From contig JAFOHH010000106.1 in NCBI GenBank assembly GCA_017421905.1, positions 1-19,193 on the forward strand: DNA of 19,193 nucleotides, given 5' to 3'. Positions 9,668 through 15,945 of the stretch are shown in pieces (the first letter of the stretch is position 1; the number at the start of each line of letters is the position of its first letter). The position numbers were made by a program, and so were the translations under genes. The stretch is from Clostridia bacterium. Lineage in GTDB: Bacteria; Bacillota; Clostridia; Christensenellales; Borkfalkiaceae. Under the pieces are notes generated by a model, which searched no databases, was not told the origin of the DNA, and saw nothing but the letters and a program-made list of their open reading frames with translations.

Positions 9668-9836
9668 TTTTTTGTCATTTCAAGCGGCCTCATTTACAGT
9701 ATGTCCCTTTCCCTATGGGAAAAACCTTAAAAAAGCAAAGCGCGGAAAAATTTTTCGATTGCTCTTTTTCGATATTTTCACCCTTTTTTCCGCTTTTTGA
9801 AAAAGGGAAAATTCTTCCCCGTTTTTCCACCCAAAA

Positions 9837-9864
9837 AGAGGGGCTTTCACCCCTCTCTTTTTTT
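9837..9864 (+). terminator. Rho-independent terminator, possibly bidirectional
   Basis: AGAGGGG (9837-9843) pairs with CCCCTCT (9850-9856) around a 6-nt loop, followed by a 7-nt T run at 9858-9864 on the plus strand. Read on the minus strand the same stem is followed by five Ts. It could therefore also end transcripts from the M1 peptidase gene, about 410 nt after its stop codon. Confidence 0.6.
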
Positions 9865-10094
9865 GCAATTTTATGCATAAATTACTGCATAAATTAAATT
9901 TTTTACACTTTTTATGCATTGTTTGAAAGGGGGCTATTTGAGAAATTTACAGCGGTTTTTGTAAAAATTTTCCACCTTTTCCCCTAAAAATTTCCCCTTT
10001 TTCGTGCCGTTTTTTGCAAAACAGCTCCCCATTTTATCAGCGCGTGAAAATCGCAAGCTCTGCGGTTTTTTGCTTTGCTTAAATTGTTGTTTCT

Positions 10095-10266
10095 TTGCCG
10101 TATGAAAGCGACTTTTCTGTGCGCCGCAAGGTCGCCTTCCTCTTGCCGTATGAAATTGCGGTTTTTTGCCGTATGAAAGCAACTTTTCTTTGCGCCGCAA
10201 GCTCTCCTTTCTTCGCCCTGCAATGCCTCCTTTTCTTTGCGCGGCAATGCCTCCTTTTCTTTGCGC
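10095..10266. repeat. Array of short direct repeats (36-nt and 24-nt units)
   Basis: A 36-nt unit beginning TTGCCGTATGAAAGC occurs at 10095-10130 and 10166-10201 with two mismatches. A partial copy (TTGCCGTATGAAATTGCGG) lies at 10143-10161. A 23-nt unit beginning GCAATGCCTCC is repeated exactly at 10220-10242 and 10244-10266 (24-nt period). Both unit types share the core CTTTTCTTTGCGC. The units do not share a reading frame and no coding signal goes with them. The array sits directly after the stop codon of the M1 peptidase gene. Confidence 0.8.
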
Positions 10267-10275
10267 AGCAAGGGC

Positions 10276-11889
10276 TTATACTACCGCACTTCCATCTAAA
10301 AAGGACTGCACCAAACCACATCCGCCCGCACCGCTTTTTCTTAGAGAATGAAAGAGATCTTCCTCGGTAACGACACCAAACCGATTGTCGGCGTAAAAGT
10401 TGGAAAGGGCGCGAAAAAACCGCTTATCTCCCACCGAAACGCGGTAAGTTTCCCACAACAAAAAGCCCTTGTTGTAAACGAGGTTAACGTACTCGTATTC
10501 GCTTAAAAAATCGGAAAGCGGGCGGAGCATTGCCATATTCCTTTTCCCCGTAAGCTGACCGTATACGTCGCAATACAAGCGGTACGCCGTATGGGCGGCG
10601 TTGTACATATCGCGACGATCGACCCCGTAGAGGGGATAATCTTCAAAAAATACCGCCGTAGAATACTCGGCAAGGCTTTCGTCTAGCCACCCGCGCTCCG
10701 TTTGATCCACACCAACGGCGGCGTACCACCATTGATGCGCAACCTCGTGCGCCGTTACGCGCGCCCGCTCTTCCGCCTTTACCGCAGAGGAAAGAAAGAC
10801 GAGCGCAGGGTATTCCATTCCCCCCTCGATAAAGCCCACCTCCGCAACCGAAAGCGTGGGATAAGCGTACGCTCCAAACCGCGCCGAATAACACGCCAAG
10901 CTTTCTGCAGCGGCGGCAAGCGTTTTTTCGGGAAACTCGTCTTTGGCGTAATAGTAGCGCACCTCCACCCCGTTTACCGTTTGCGAAATTAGCGAATATT
11001 CAGAAGAAAACGCCATTGCGAAATCTCTAGCGTTTTTCAGGGAAAAATCGCAGCATAAAAGGCCGTTTTCCCTGCGCGTTTCTCCCCTTCCGCTTGCCGC
11101 TACAACGTATTTTTCGGGGAGGGTAAGACGCACGGAAAAATCGGCCACCTCGCTGTAAAACGGGTCGCCCAAAGACTCGTAAACACATTCGCGAAAGCCG
11201 CCCTTTTCCCACACGGCAAGAATGGGAAACCAGTTACCGAGGTTGACCGTTTGATCGGTATACCCCAGCCTATGCCAAACGTTTGCCAGCGACAGGCGAA
11301 ACTGCACCGTTACTTGCTTGCGCTTTTTCGGCGCGATCGTTCCCGTTTCCACCGTTAAAAAAGTACCGTCCTGCCCAGCCAAGACAAAGTTGGCATCTCT
11401 CCCCTGCACCGTGCACGCGGTAATTTCCACCCCGCCGTAGCTTTCCCCGTTTAAATAGGCGGCAGGTCGCTTTTGCGGCGATACGGGTACGTATTTTGCA
11501 TCCTTTCGGTAAGCGTTTGCAGGTACGTTAAAGGCAAGGCAGGGTAGCGTTTGCCCGGTAGCGTTGTAGTAGTGCACCGTCATTTGACAGGTAAGCGCAT
11601 GCGATTCTTCCTCGTACACGGCGGAAATATCGTATAGCGTGCGAGGGGGGACTGTTCGGCAAGCGGAAAAAATTGCAGCCACCCCTCCCATACAAGCAAG
11701 AAAAGCAATTACCGTGCTTGCGGCAAAACAAAGCTCGCGCACGCCTCCAAGGGCGCGGACGCCTCCAAGGGCACGGACGCCTCCAAGGGTATCCCTTTTG
11801 TTCTTTTGCGGCGCAACGTCCGTTAGAGCATTTTTCTTTGCAATATGCCGAGGTGAATTTTTCCTTTTAAGTAAGCCAAACGTTTTCAT
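10276..11889 (-). CDS. Membrane-anchored M1-family metallopeptidase (gluzincin)
   Basis: This 537-residue protein has the M1 zinc site HEVAH at 381-385, with the third ligand Glu404 exactly 18 residues after the second His (WLDESLAEY). The substrate-binding motif GGMEY is at 356-360 (GAMEN in aminopeptidase N), and the likely catalytic tyrosine is Tyr472 in VYNKG. A basic N terminus of about 50 residues precedes one TM helix (about 53-76), so the catalytic part should face outward as a type II membrane protein. It is shorter than aminopeptidase N (about 870), ending soon after the catalytic domain, as many clostridial M1-like proteins do. The start is supported by GGGGGAG 7 nt upstream. The N terminus contains three copies of GGVRAL encoded by an 18-bp tandem repeat. 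Its peptide substrate is unknown. Confidence 0.9.
   Translation of the reverse strand: MKTFGLLKRKNSPRHIAKKNALTDVAPQKNKRDTLGGVRALGGVRALGGVRELCFAASTVIAFLACMGGVAAIFSACRTVPPRTLYDISAVYEEESHALTCQMTVHYYNATGQTLPCLAFNVPANAYRKDAKYVPVSPQKRPAAYLNGESYGGVEITACTVQGRDANFVLAGQDGTFLTVETGTIAPKKRKQVTVQFRLSLANVWHRLGYTDQTVNLGNWFPILAVWEKGGFRECVYESLGDPFYSEVADFSVRLTLPEKYVVAASGRGETRRENGLLCCDFSLKNARDFAMAFSSEYSLISQTVNGVEVRYYYAKDEFPEKTLAAAAESLACYSARFGAYAYPTLSVAEVGFIEGGMEYPALVFLSSAVKAEERARVTAHEVAHQWWYAAVGVDQTERGWLDESLAEYSTAVFFEDYPLYGVDRRDMYNAAHTAYRLYCDVYGQLTGKRNMAMLRPLSDFLSEYEYVNLVYNKGFLLWETYRVSVGDKRFFRALSNFYADNRFGVVTEEDLFHSLRKSGAGGCGLVQSFLDGSAVV
11741..11794 (-). repeat. 18-bp tandem repeat (3 copies) inside the M1 peptidase gene
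   Basis: Units start at 11741, 11759 and 11777, each beginning ACGCCTCCAAGGG on the plus strand; the first two differ at one base and the third diverges at its end. On the coding strand they give GGVRALGGVRALGGVREL just before the TM helix. The unit length is a multiple of three, so copy-number change would keep the frame. Confidence 0.85.
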
Positions 11890-11901
11890 AGTCTTCTCCC
11901 C

Positions 11902-11931
11902 CTTGCGCCGAACATCCCGATAAGGCGCAAG
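11902..11931 (-). promoter_or_regulatory. Hairpin in the leader of the M1 peptidase mRNA
   Basis: CTTGCGCC (11902-11909) and GGCGCAAG (11924-11931) form a perfect 8-bp inverted repeat around a 14-nt loop. The stem ends at the first base of the GGGGGAG ribosome binding site. It lacks a T tail, so it is not a terminator; an effect on translation or mRNA stability is inferred. Confidence 0.5.
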
Positions 11932-11941
11932 TCTTTTGGCT

Positions 11942-11970
11942 ATTATATGCCGCGTTTTTTATCCGTATGC
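11942..11970 (-). promoter_or_regulatory. Candidate promoter of the M1 peptidase gene (sigma-E-like)
   Basis: The minus strand has GCATACG (11964-11970), 14 nt, then CATATAAT (11942-11949). The TATAAT within it could serve sigma-A, but no TTGACA-like -35 stands 17 nt upstream. The spacing and the two elements fit the Bacillus sigma-E pattern (ATA-type -35, CATACAnT-type -10) better. This is a weak call from motif shape alone. Confidence 0.35.
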
Positions 11971-12007
11971 CCTGCCCGAGCCGCTACCGCTTTTTCGCTT
12001 TCTTCGC

Positions 12008-12041
12008 AAAAGAAAAAGGACGAACGGAAAACCGTTCGTCC
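12008..12041 (-). terminator. Rho-independent terminator after the SpoIIQ-like gene
   Basis: On the minus strand GGACGAACGG pairs perfectly with CCGTTCGTCC (10 bp, TTTT loop; stem at 12018-12041) and is followed by TTTTTCTTTT. It lies about 117 nt after the stop codon at 12159. The stretch between them shows no gene. Confidence 0.85.
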
Positions 12042-12158
12042 AAATGGTGTTTTGTTTCAAAATAATGGATACGTATTCGCTTTTTACATGCATTATTGCT
12101 GCTTTTTGCGTTTTTAACCCTTTGGGGAGTACCCATTGTTTTTAAGTTCAAACCGCCC

Positions 12159-12818
12159 TTATTTTTCTTGCGAGCGCAAATACTTTTCGGGATTAATTTT
12201 AACGCCGTTTTCGGTAACGCAAAGATGCACGTGCGGACCTTCTTTAAACTCATCGTAAGCGGAGTCGGAAATCGTACCGATAGCCTGCCCTTTTACAACG
12301 GTATCGCCCACTTCGACCAAAACCTCCTCGGCAAGCGAGCCGTAGGAAACGACGAGCTCATCGTTAATGCGCACGGTTACCACCGTACCACTGGAAATAT
12401 CGCGCGTAACGCTTTCTACCGTGCCGCCGTAAACGGCAAGGCAAGATGCACCTTCTTCTCCGATAAAATCCATACCCATATGCCCGTACCAGTAGCCGAG
12501 TGTGCTGCTAAAGCACAATTCGTCGTCGCAAAAGGTCATGCCCACGGTTGCATTTTCTACGGGGCTATCGAACACGATAACGGTGGCAACGGGCCCCGCG
12601 CTGGGCGGAACGGTAGGCTCTGCCGAGGGTTCGGTACTAGGCGTTACGCTTACCGAAGGCGAAACGCCGGGGCGGGGACGCTCTGCCGTAATCGTATTAC
12701 TATTACCAAGCGCAATAGCCGTTACCACCACCGCCGCAACGCAGCAAACGGCCAGCACGAGCAAATATCCTTTGGTTTTTACAAAGCGTACAAATTTTTC
12801 TTTGGATTCTTGTTTCAT
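12159..12818 (-). CDS. spoIIQ: SpoIIQ-like M23/LytM-domain membrane protein
   Basis: This 219-residue protein has a short basic N terminus, one TM helix (about 17-37), a Pro/Ser/Thr-rich linker (about 44-77) and a LytM domain (about 85-215). The zinc ligands appear present: His113 and Asp117 (HMGMD) and the HVH pair at 196-198. The catalytic His of the usual YxHL motif is replaced, reading YGSL (Ser161), as in SpoIIQ proteins (YxSL). Length, topology and this substitution all fit SpoIIQ. In endospore formers SpoIIQ sits in the forespore membrane and binds SpoIIIAH across the intermembrane space during engulfment. The start at 12818 is chosen because the TM protein begins MKQESKEKF there; AGGAGG lies 12 nt upstream, and the longer frame (to 12875) has no ribosome binding site. 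The gene follows a YwmB-like gene and has a sigma-F/G-like promoter. An ordinary M23 endopeptidase is the alternative. Confidence 0.6.
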   Translation of the reverse strand: MKQESKEKFVRFVKTKGYLLVLAVCCVAAVVVTAIALGNSNTITAERPRPGVSPSVSVTPSTEPSAEPTVPPSAGPVATVIVFDSPVENATVGMTFCDDELCFSSTLGYWYGHMGMDFIGEEGASCLAVYGGTVESVTRDISSGTVVTVRINDELVVSYGSLAEEVLVEVGDTVVKGQAIGTISDSAYDEFKEGPHVHLCVTENGVKINPEKYLRSQEK

Positions 12819-12886
12819 AATCGCTATAAACCTCCTGTGTGCCGAGCGTCGCATGCTTGCGGCTTGGCATTTCATTTTAGCTACGG

Positions 12887-12916
12887 AAATCTTTTCCCCT
12901 TTTTTGCTTTTTATAC
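12887..12916 (-). promoter_or_regulatory. Candidate sigma-F/sigma-G-type promoter of the SpoIIQ-like gene
   Basis: The minus strand has GTATA (12912-12916), exactly 15 nt, then GAAAAGATTT (12887-12896). This resembles the Bacillus sigma-F pattern (GTATA-like -35, G-rich then AnAnT-like -10), with one deviation at the second -10 base. B. subtilis spoIIQ is known to be sigma-F dependent. The region is A-rich, so chance cannot be excluded. Confidence 0.4.
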
Positions 12917-12994
12917 CGCTGTTTTTTATTTTTTTGCGGAAGGGCGAAAATTTAATAGTTTTATAGAAAACCTGCCGCCCCTAAAAGGCGAACG

Positions 12995-13429
12995 CTAAAA
13001 CCCGCCGTAAATAACGGGAAAGCCTACCGTAACCACCCCTCCCGAACGGGCAATTTGCATATTTACCGTGCCGAAGGGCAAATTTTCGGTGCGGAAAAGC
13101 CCCTGCAGTTTGCAATACCAAACAAGGGTATCGCCAACCTGCTCTTGCTTTATTACGCTTGCGTGGCTTTTTGTAAGCACCTCTTCTACCGAGCACGCCT
13201 CTACCGAAAAGCGCACCTCCTCGCCGAGTGCTGCACGGCGGAGAAAAAAAGCTTTTGCCGTTGCTTTGCAAGAAAAAGAGGAATACGGTAGCTCGAAAAA
13301 GCGTCCTTCTCCCAAATAAAGGCTATAACGCGCATCCTTCACGTCAATCAGTTGCACGCAGGGCGATACGCCCGCGCCGAGCAATCCCCAAAAGAGTGCT
13401 AAACAGATAAAAAACGCAAGCTTTTTCAT
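12995..13429 (-). CDS. Short secreted protein with a YwmB-like C terminus
   Basis: This 144-residue protein starts MKKLAFFICLALFWGLLGAG, a signal peptide, with AAGGAGGGG about 3 nt before the ATG. No catalytic motif is seen. Its last 25 residues (VNMQIARS, then VTVGFPVIYGGF) closely follow the C-terminal pattern of YwmB, a protein of unknown function (MNLQIALRS, then VTVGTPIVTTEY in B. subtilis, from memory). YwmB is about 245 residues, so this would be a shortened form. In B. subtilis ywmB stands near murAA, spoIID and spoIIQ. Here the next gene downstream is SpoIIQ-like, which supports the relation. The assignment rests on a short motif plus context and could be wrong; the secreted nature is firmer. 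Confidence 0.75.
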   Translation of the reverse strand: MKKLAFFICLALFWGLLGAGVSPCVQLIDVKDARYSLYLGEGRFFELPYSSFSCKATAKAFFLRRAALGEEVRFSVEACSVEEVLTKSHASVIKQEQVGDTLVWYCKLQGLFRTENLPFGTVNMQIARSGGVVTVGFPVIYGGF

Positions 13430-13516
13430 TACCCCTCCTTAAAATGAGAATTTTCTTTGCCGCTTGCCGTCTATCCAAAGCGTCAAGCCGCGCGCTAAAG
13501 GTAGCCGCCGCAGATT

Positions 13517-13576
13517 CTTCCGCCACGCTCCCTTCCGCCGTAGCCTCTTCCGCCACGCGCCCTTCCGCCTGTGCAA
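13517..13576. repeat. Two 30-bp tandem repeats (sub-period about 15 bp)
   Basis: Copies at 13517-13546 and 13547-13576 both begin CTTCCGCCACGC and continue CCCTTCCGCC. On the minus strand this gives reiterated GCGGAAG cores about every 15 nt. It lies in the gap between the HAD gene terminator and the YwmB-like gene, in the leader region of the latter. A minus-strand frame through it encodes an Ala/Glu-rich stretch but runs into the next gene out of frame, so coding is unlikely. Confidence 0.7.
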
Positions 13577-13579
13577 AAT

Positions 13580-13616
13580 AAAAAAAATTCTCCTTCCGCT
13601 ACGGGAAAGAGAATTT
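13580..13616 (-). terminator. Rho-independent terminator after the HAD phosphatase gene
   Basis: On the minus strand an 8-bp outer stem (AAATTCTC with GAGAATTT) and a 4-bp inner stem (TTCC with GGAA), separated by one mismatch, close a 6-nt loop. An 8-nt T run follows (13580-13587, overlapping the stem end). It lies about 80 nt after the stop codon at 13698. Confidence 0.8.
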
Positions 13617-13697
13617 CCATAAAATTTATTTTTATACCTATTTGGTTAAATTTGCCAAGCAAAGGACCATTGCCGCTGCCCACGGTTCTTTCTATTG

Positions 13698-14492
13698 TTA
13701 CAAATACGGAACGATATCGTTGAGCGAATCTAAAGCGAGGTCTACCGTAATGCCGCTTTTTGCATAATCCTCGCGCGTGGCCTCGCCCGAATAAACGAGC
13801 AGGGAGAAAAATCCGTTGTTTACGCCGAACATAATATCGGTATGCAAGCGATCGCCAGCCATTAAAAGCTCTTCCTTTTTAAGGCCGAGGAACTGCGAAA
13901 CGGCAACGCCCATCGCCTGAAAGGGCTTTCCGCAAATCACGTCGGGACGCTTGCCGCCCGTAGCCTTGGCAATCAGCTCTAAAAACGCGCCCACGTCGGG
14001 GATAGAGCCGCCGGGAACGGGGCAAACGTCGTCCGGATGGGTTGCGATAAAATACGCACCCGCTTTTACCATATCGCACGTTTTGCGAATTTTTTCGTAC
14101 GTAATGCTCGTATCAAAGGCAAAAACGACGATATCTGCGTTTTCTTCCACCAAGGGAATACCGCTTTCCTCAAATTCCCTTTGCAGAGCGTCCGTGCCGA
14201 CGAGGTACACCGTTTTGCCGGGAAAATGCGCGGAAATATGCAACGTCGTTGCCATACCGGAGGTATAAATGCCGTCCCGCTCGTCGAAAATACCGATACG
14301 TTCTAGCTTTTCGCGATAGGCGCATGCACTTTTAGAAGAGTTGTTCGTTAAAAATACCACCTTTCTGCCCGAATTACGAATGGCGTTTAGGGTGTTTTTC
14401 ATATCGCCGATAAGCTCGTCGCCAAGGTATACCGTTCCGTCCATATCCAGGAGGAAGCATTTTACCTTTGCTAATTTTTCTGCCGTCGTCAT
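13698..14492 (-). CDS. HAD-IIA family phosphatase (NagD/p-nitrophenyl phosphatase type)
   Basis: This 264-residue protein carries all four HAD motifs. Motif I is DMDGT at 16-20 with nucleophile Asp16 and acid/base Asp18. Motif II is LTNNSS with Thr49, motif III has Lys189 in CGKPFQAMG, and motif IV is GDRLHTD with Asp214 and Asp219. The large C2-type cap between motifs II and III contains HPDDVCPVPGG at 152-162, as is usual in the NagD/AraL/PGP subgroup. The length matches the family. It should be a cytoplasmic Mg-dependent phosphatase on sugar phosphates or related metabolites; the natural substrate cannot be told. The ATG has AAAGGAG 4 nt upstream. It stands 170 nt after the PHP-like gene with several hairpins in between and has its own terminator. 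Confidence 0.93.
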   Translation of the reverse strand: MTTAEKLAKVKCFLLDMDGTVYLGDELIGDMKNTLNAIRNSGRKVVFLTNNSSKSACAYREKLERIGIFDERDGIYTSGMATTLHISAHFPGKTVYLVGTDALQREFEESGIPLVEENADIVVFAFDTSITYEKIRKTCDMVKAGAYFIATHPDDVCPVPGGSIPDVGAFLELIAKATGGKRPDVICGKPFQAMGVAVSQFLGLKKEELLMAGDRLHTDIMFGVNNGFFSLLVYSGEATREDYAKSGITVDLALDSLNDIVPYL

Positions 14493-14553
14493 ATTGCTCC
14501 TTTAGCGGTACGCCGTACGCACCGCGGCTTATTTTATTGTTTTATCATTAGGA

Positions 14554-14575
14554 AGCGCGCGGAGTTCCGCGCGCT
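14554..14575. repeat. GC-rich perfect hairpin between PHP-like and HAD genes
   Basis: AGCGCGCGG (14554-14562) pairs with CCGCGCGCT (14567-14575) around AGTT. Neither strand has a T run directly after it, so it is not a standard terminator. It may stabilise or attenuate the transcript running from the PHP-like gene into the HAD gene. A second, weaker dyad (GCGGT with ACCGC, about 14504-14524) lies just before the HAD ribosome binding site. Confidence 0.6.
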
Positions 14576-14662
14576 TTGCAGCTTTAATAGTTATTTTACG
14601 CTATCGTACAATTGATGGTTGTGCTAGCTTTATAAGCTCCCCAGGGGGAAAAATCCCCGCTT

Positions 14663-15892
14663 TCAATCGGCAAGAGCCTCTTTTCTTCCGATTTCGGCAA
14701 ACAGGCGGATGCGATCCTCCTTTAGGGGGAATTGCTTTTCCGTACGCGGTCCGCAAAAAGCGTCCATGGGGTCGTTCCCTGCAAGGTAAGCGTTGCCAAC
14801 TACCGCATAAAAGCCTTCCTCTTGCGAGGGGGTCATATTCCCCGTATAGAACATATCGCGCGGGGAGTGAATTTCGTGTCCGTCTACCGTTAAAAAGCCC
14901 AGCTCTTGCGCCTTTCTTTCTAAATAGGGCAAATGCTCGCCAACGTTTTCCGCCTCGTAAGCAATTCCGTTTACGCCAAGACGCACGAGAGCGGCAAACA
15001 TTCCGTCGATAAACTTTGTACCGCCTTCTATTACCTCGCGTTCTGAAAGGGGATAAAAAACCAAGCCGCCGGCGGCTTGCGTTGCGCCGATAAAAACGTG
15101 GATTTTGCTGGTGAAATTTTCATCGTCCACCTTCAGCTTTTTGTGAAGGATAGCGGATAAATCGTACTCGTAATTGCGGCTAGGCGTAGCAAGCAGCAGT
15201 TTTTCCTCTCTCGAAGAAAGGGAGATGCGTTGCACTTTGGTAAGGTAATCGATAAGGGGCTCTCCCGTGCCTACCATTTTAATAAGTCTGCGCGCAAGTG
15301 CAAACATAAGGTGGCTACGCGTAATCGTACCGCCGTTTTCCGCACTACTTACGGGCAAAACGTCCTCCTCGTACGAAAGTGCGCCAAGTCCGCGGAAGAG
15401 CGTGTTAATTTTTTGCAAAATACGGCGGTTGCAACGGGCGCGTTCTTTTCGATACTCGGCAAGAAAGCTTTTCATTTTATCAAATCCGTTTTCGGGAATG
15501 CCGAGCGCCGTTAAGAAAATGAAACGCGAATAGTCGCGGCTGTATACGTTGCAAAGAATATCGTAAGCTTTAGGAAGAGGGGTAGGATAGCCTACGCCAA
15601 CCGTTGCGGCAATTCCAAAATTTTTGGCTGCGGCAAGAAACTCTCTGCCACCGGCAAGCGTGCCCGTATCGATAAGCGCCGCCGCCGAAAGCCCGTTATT
15701 GTACGCCATATACGCCGCAAGCGAGGGGGTATAGGGCGAGAAAGAATAATCAGAGTGGATAGATCCGCAACAAGCGCGGTAAGATTTCCGTTCGCCGTCC
15801 TTTTTTAGGAGTTTACCAAGCTTTGCGGTATATTTTAACCGCTTTTTCGGATTTTTATGGCTGAGTTTTAAGATATATTCGTCGCGATTCAT
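14663..15892 (-). CDS. PHP-domain-related protein with degenerate metal site
   Basis: This 409-residue protein matches the layout of a clostridial PHP-domain family. Near residue 45 there is IHSDYSFSPYTPSLAAYMAY, then an ALIDTGTLAGGREFL block near 72, then FGIAATVGVG near 93. Late in the protein comes a segment GHEIHSPRDMF that fits the family's GxDINSPRQ stretch. In active members the first block reads HxHxxYSFSPY, the second MDHDS and the third GVEC. Here the second His, the His after Asp75 and the Glu are replaced (HSD, DTGT and GVGY), so most metal ligands are gone. It may have lost phosphoesterase activity and act otherwise, or use another site. The start has AAAGGAGG 8 nt upstream. A strong promoter with a leader of about 150 nt precedes it. 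Confidence 0.75.
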   Translation of the reverse strand: MNRDEYILKLSHKNPKKRLKYTAKLGKLLKKDGERKSYRACCGSIHSDYSFSPYTPSLAAYMAYNNGLSAAALIDTGTLAGGREFLAAAKNFGIAATVGVGYPTPLPKAYDILCNVYSRDYSRFIFLTALGIPENGFDKMKSFLAEYRKERARCNRRILQKINTLFRGLGALSYEEDVLPVSSAENGGTITRSHLMFALARRLIKMVGTGEPLIDYLTKVQRISLSSREEKLLLATPSRNYEYDLSAILHKKLKVDDENFTSKIHVFIGATQAAGGLVFYPLSEREVIEGGTKFIDGMFAALVRLGVNGIAYEAENVGEHLPYLERKAQELGFLTVDGHEIHSPRDMFYTGNMTPSQEEGFYAVVGNAYLAGNDPMDAFCGPRTEKQFPLKEDRIRLFAEIGRKEALAD

Positions 15893-15945
15893 TTTGGTAT
15901 CCTCCTTTATAGTTTTTTATAGCGAGAAACAAATCATCAAAGGCT

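Larger units (their letters stand above)
9573..10275. other. 703-nt non-coding region between protease promoter and M1 peptidase
   Basis: No convincing gene lies here. Short frames on both strands lack ribosome binding sites and recognisable products. The left half (about 9600-9990) is very A/T-rich with long T or A runs. It holds a hairpin terminator (9837-9864), a possible plus-strand promoter (9639-9667) and a small hairpin element shared with the region near 15950. The right half (10095-10266) is a GC-richer array of short direct repeats. Confidence 0.7.

Noticed and set aside
9622..9897. 91-codon plus-strand frame in the A/T-rich intergenic region
   Set aside because: It is Phe/Leu/Lys-rich low-complexity translation, has no ribosome binding site and runs through a terminator hairpin.
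10095..10266. CRISPR array
   Set aside because: Units differ in type and length, spacers are not regular or unique, and no cas gene is present.
9934..10321. Several 80-95-codon minus-strand frames over the repeat array
   Set aside because: Their Arg/Lys/Ala-rich repeats only reflect the DNA repeats read in different frames. They overlap one another, and no frame has a start signal.
13344..13556. GTG-started minus-strand frame with Ala/Glu-rich N terminus overlapping the YwmB-like gene
   Set aside because: It overlaps the start of a gene that has a strong ribosome binding site, has none itself, and its Ala/Glu stretch comes from the tandem DNA repeat.
14644..14662. Possible terminator right after the PHP-like gene (GGGGA with TCCCC)
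   Set aside because: The stem is only 5 bp and is followed by CTGGGG instead of a T run on the minus strand.
15901..15922. preQ1-I-like riboswitch tail (minus strand CTATAAAAAACTATAAAGG)
   Set aside because: The A-rich tail resembles the 3' end of preQ1-I aptamers, but the partner strand of the P1 stem (GCGAG) and the conserved loop are not found directly upstream.
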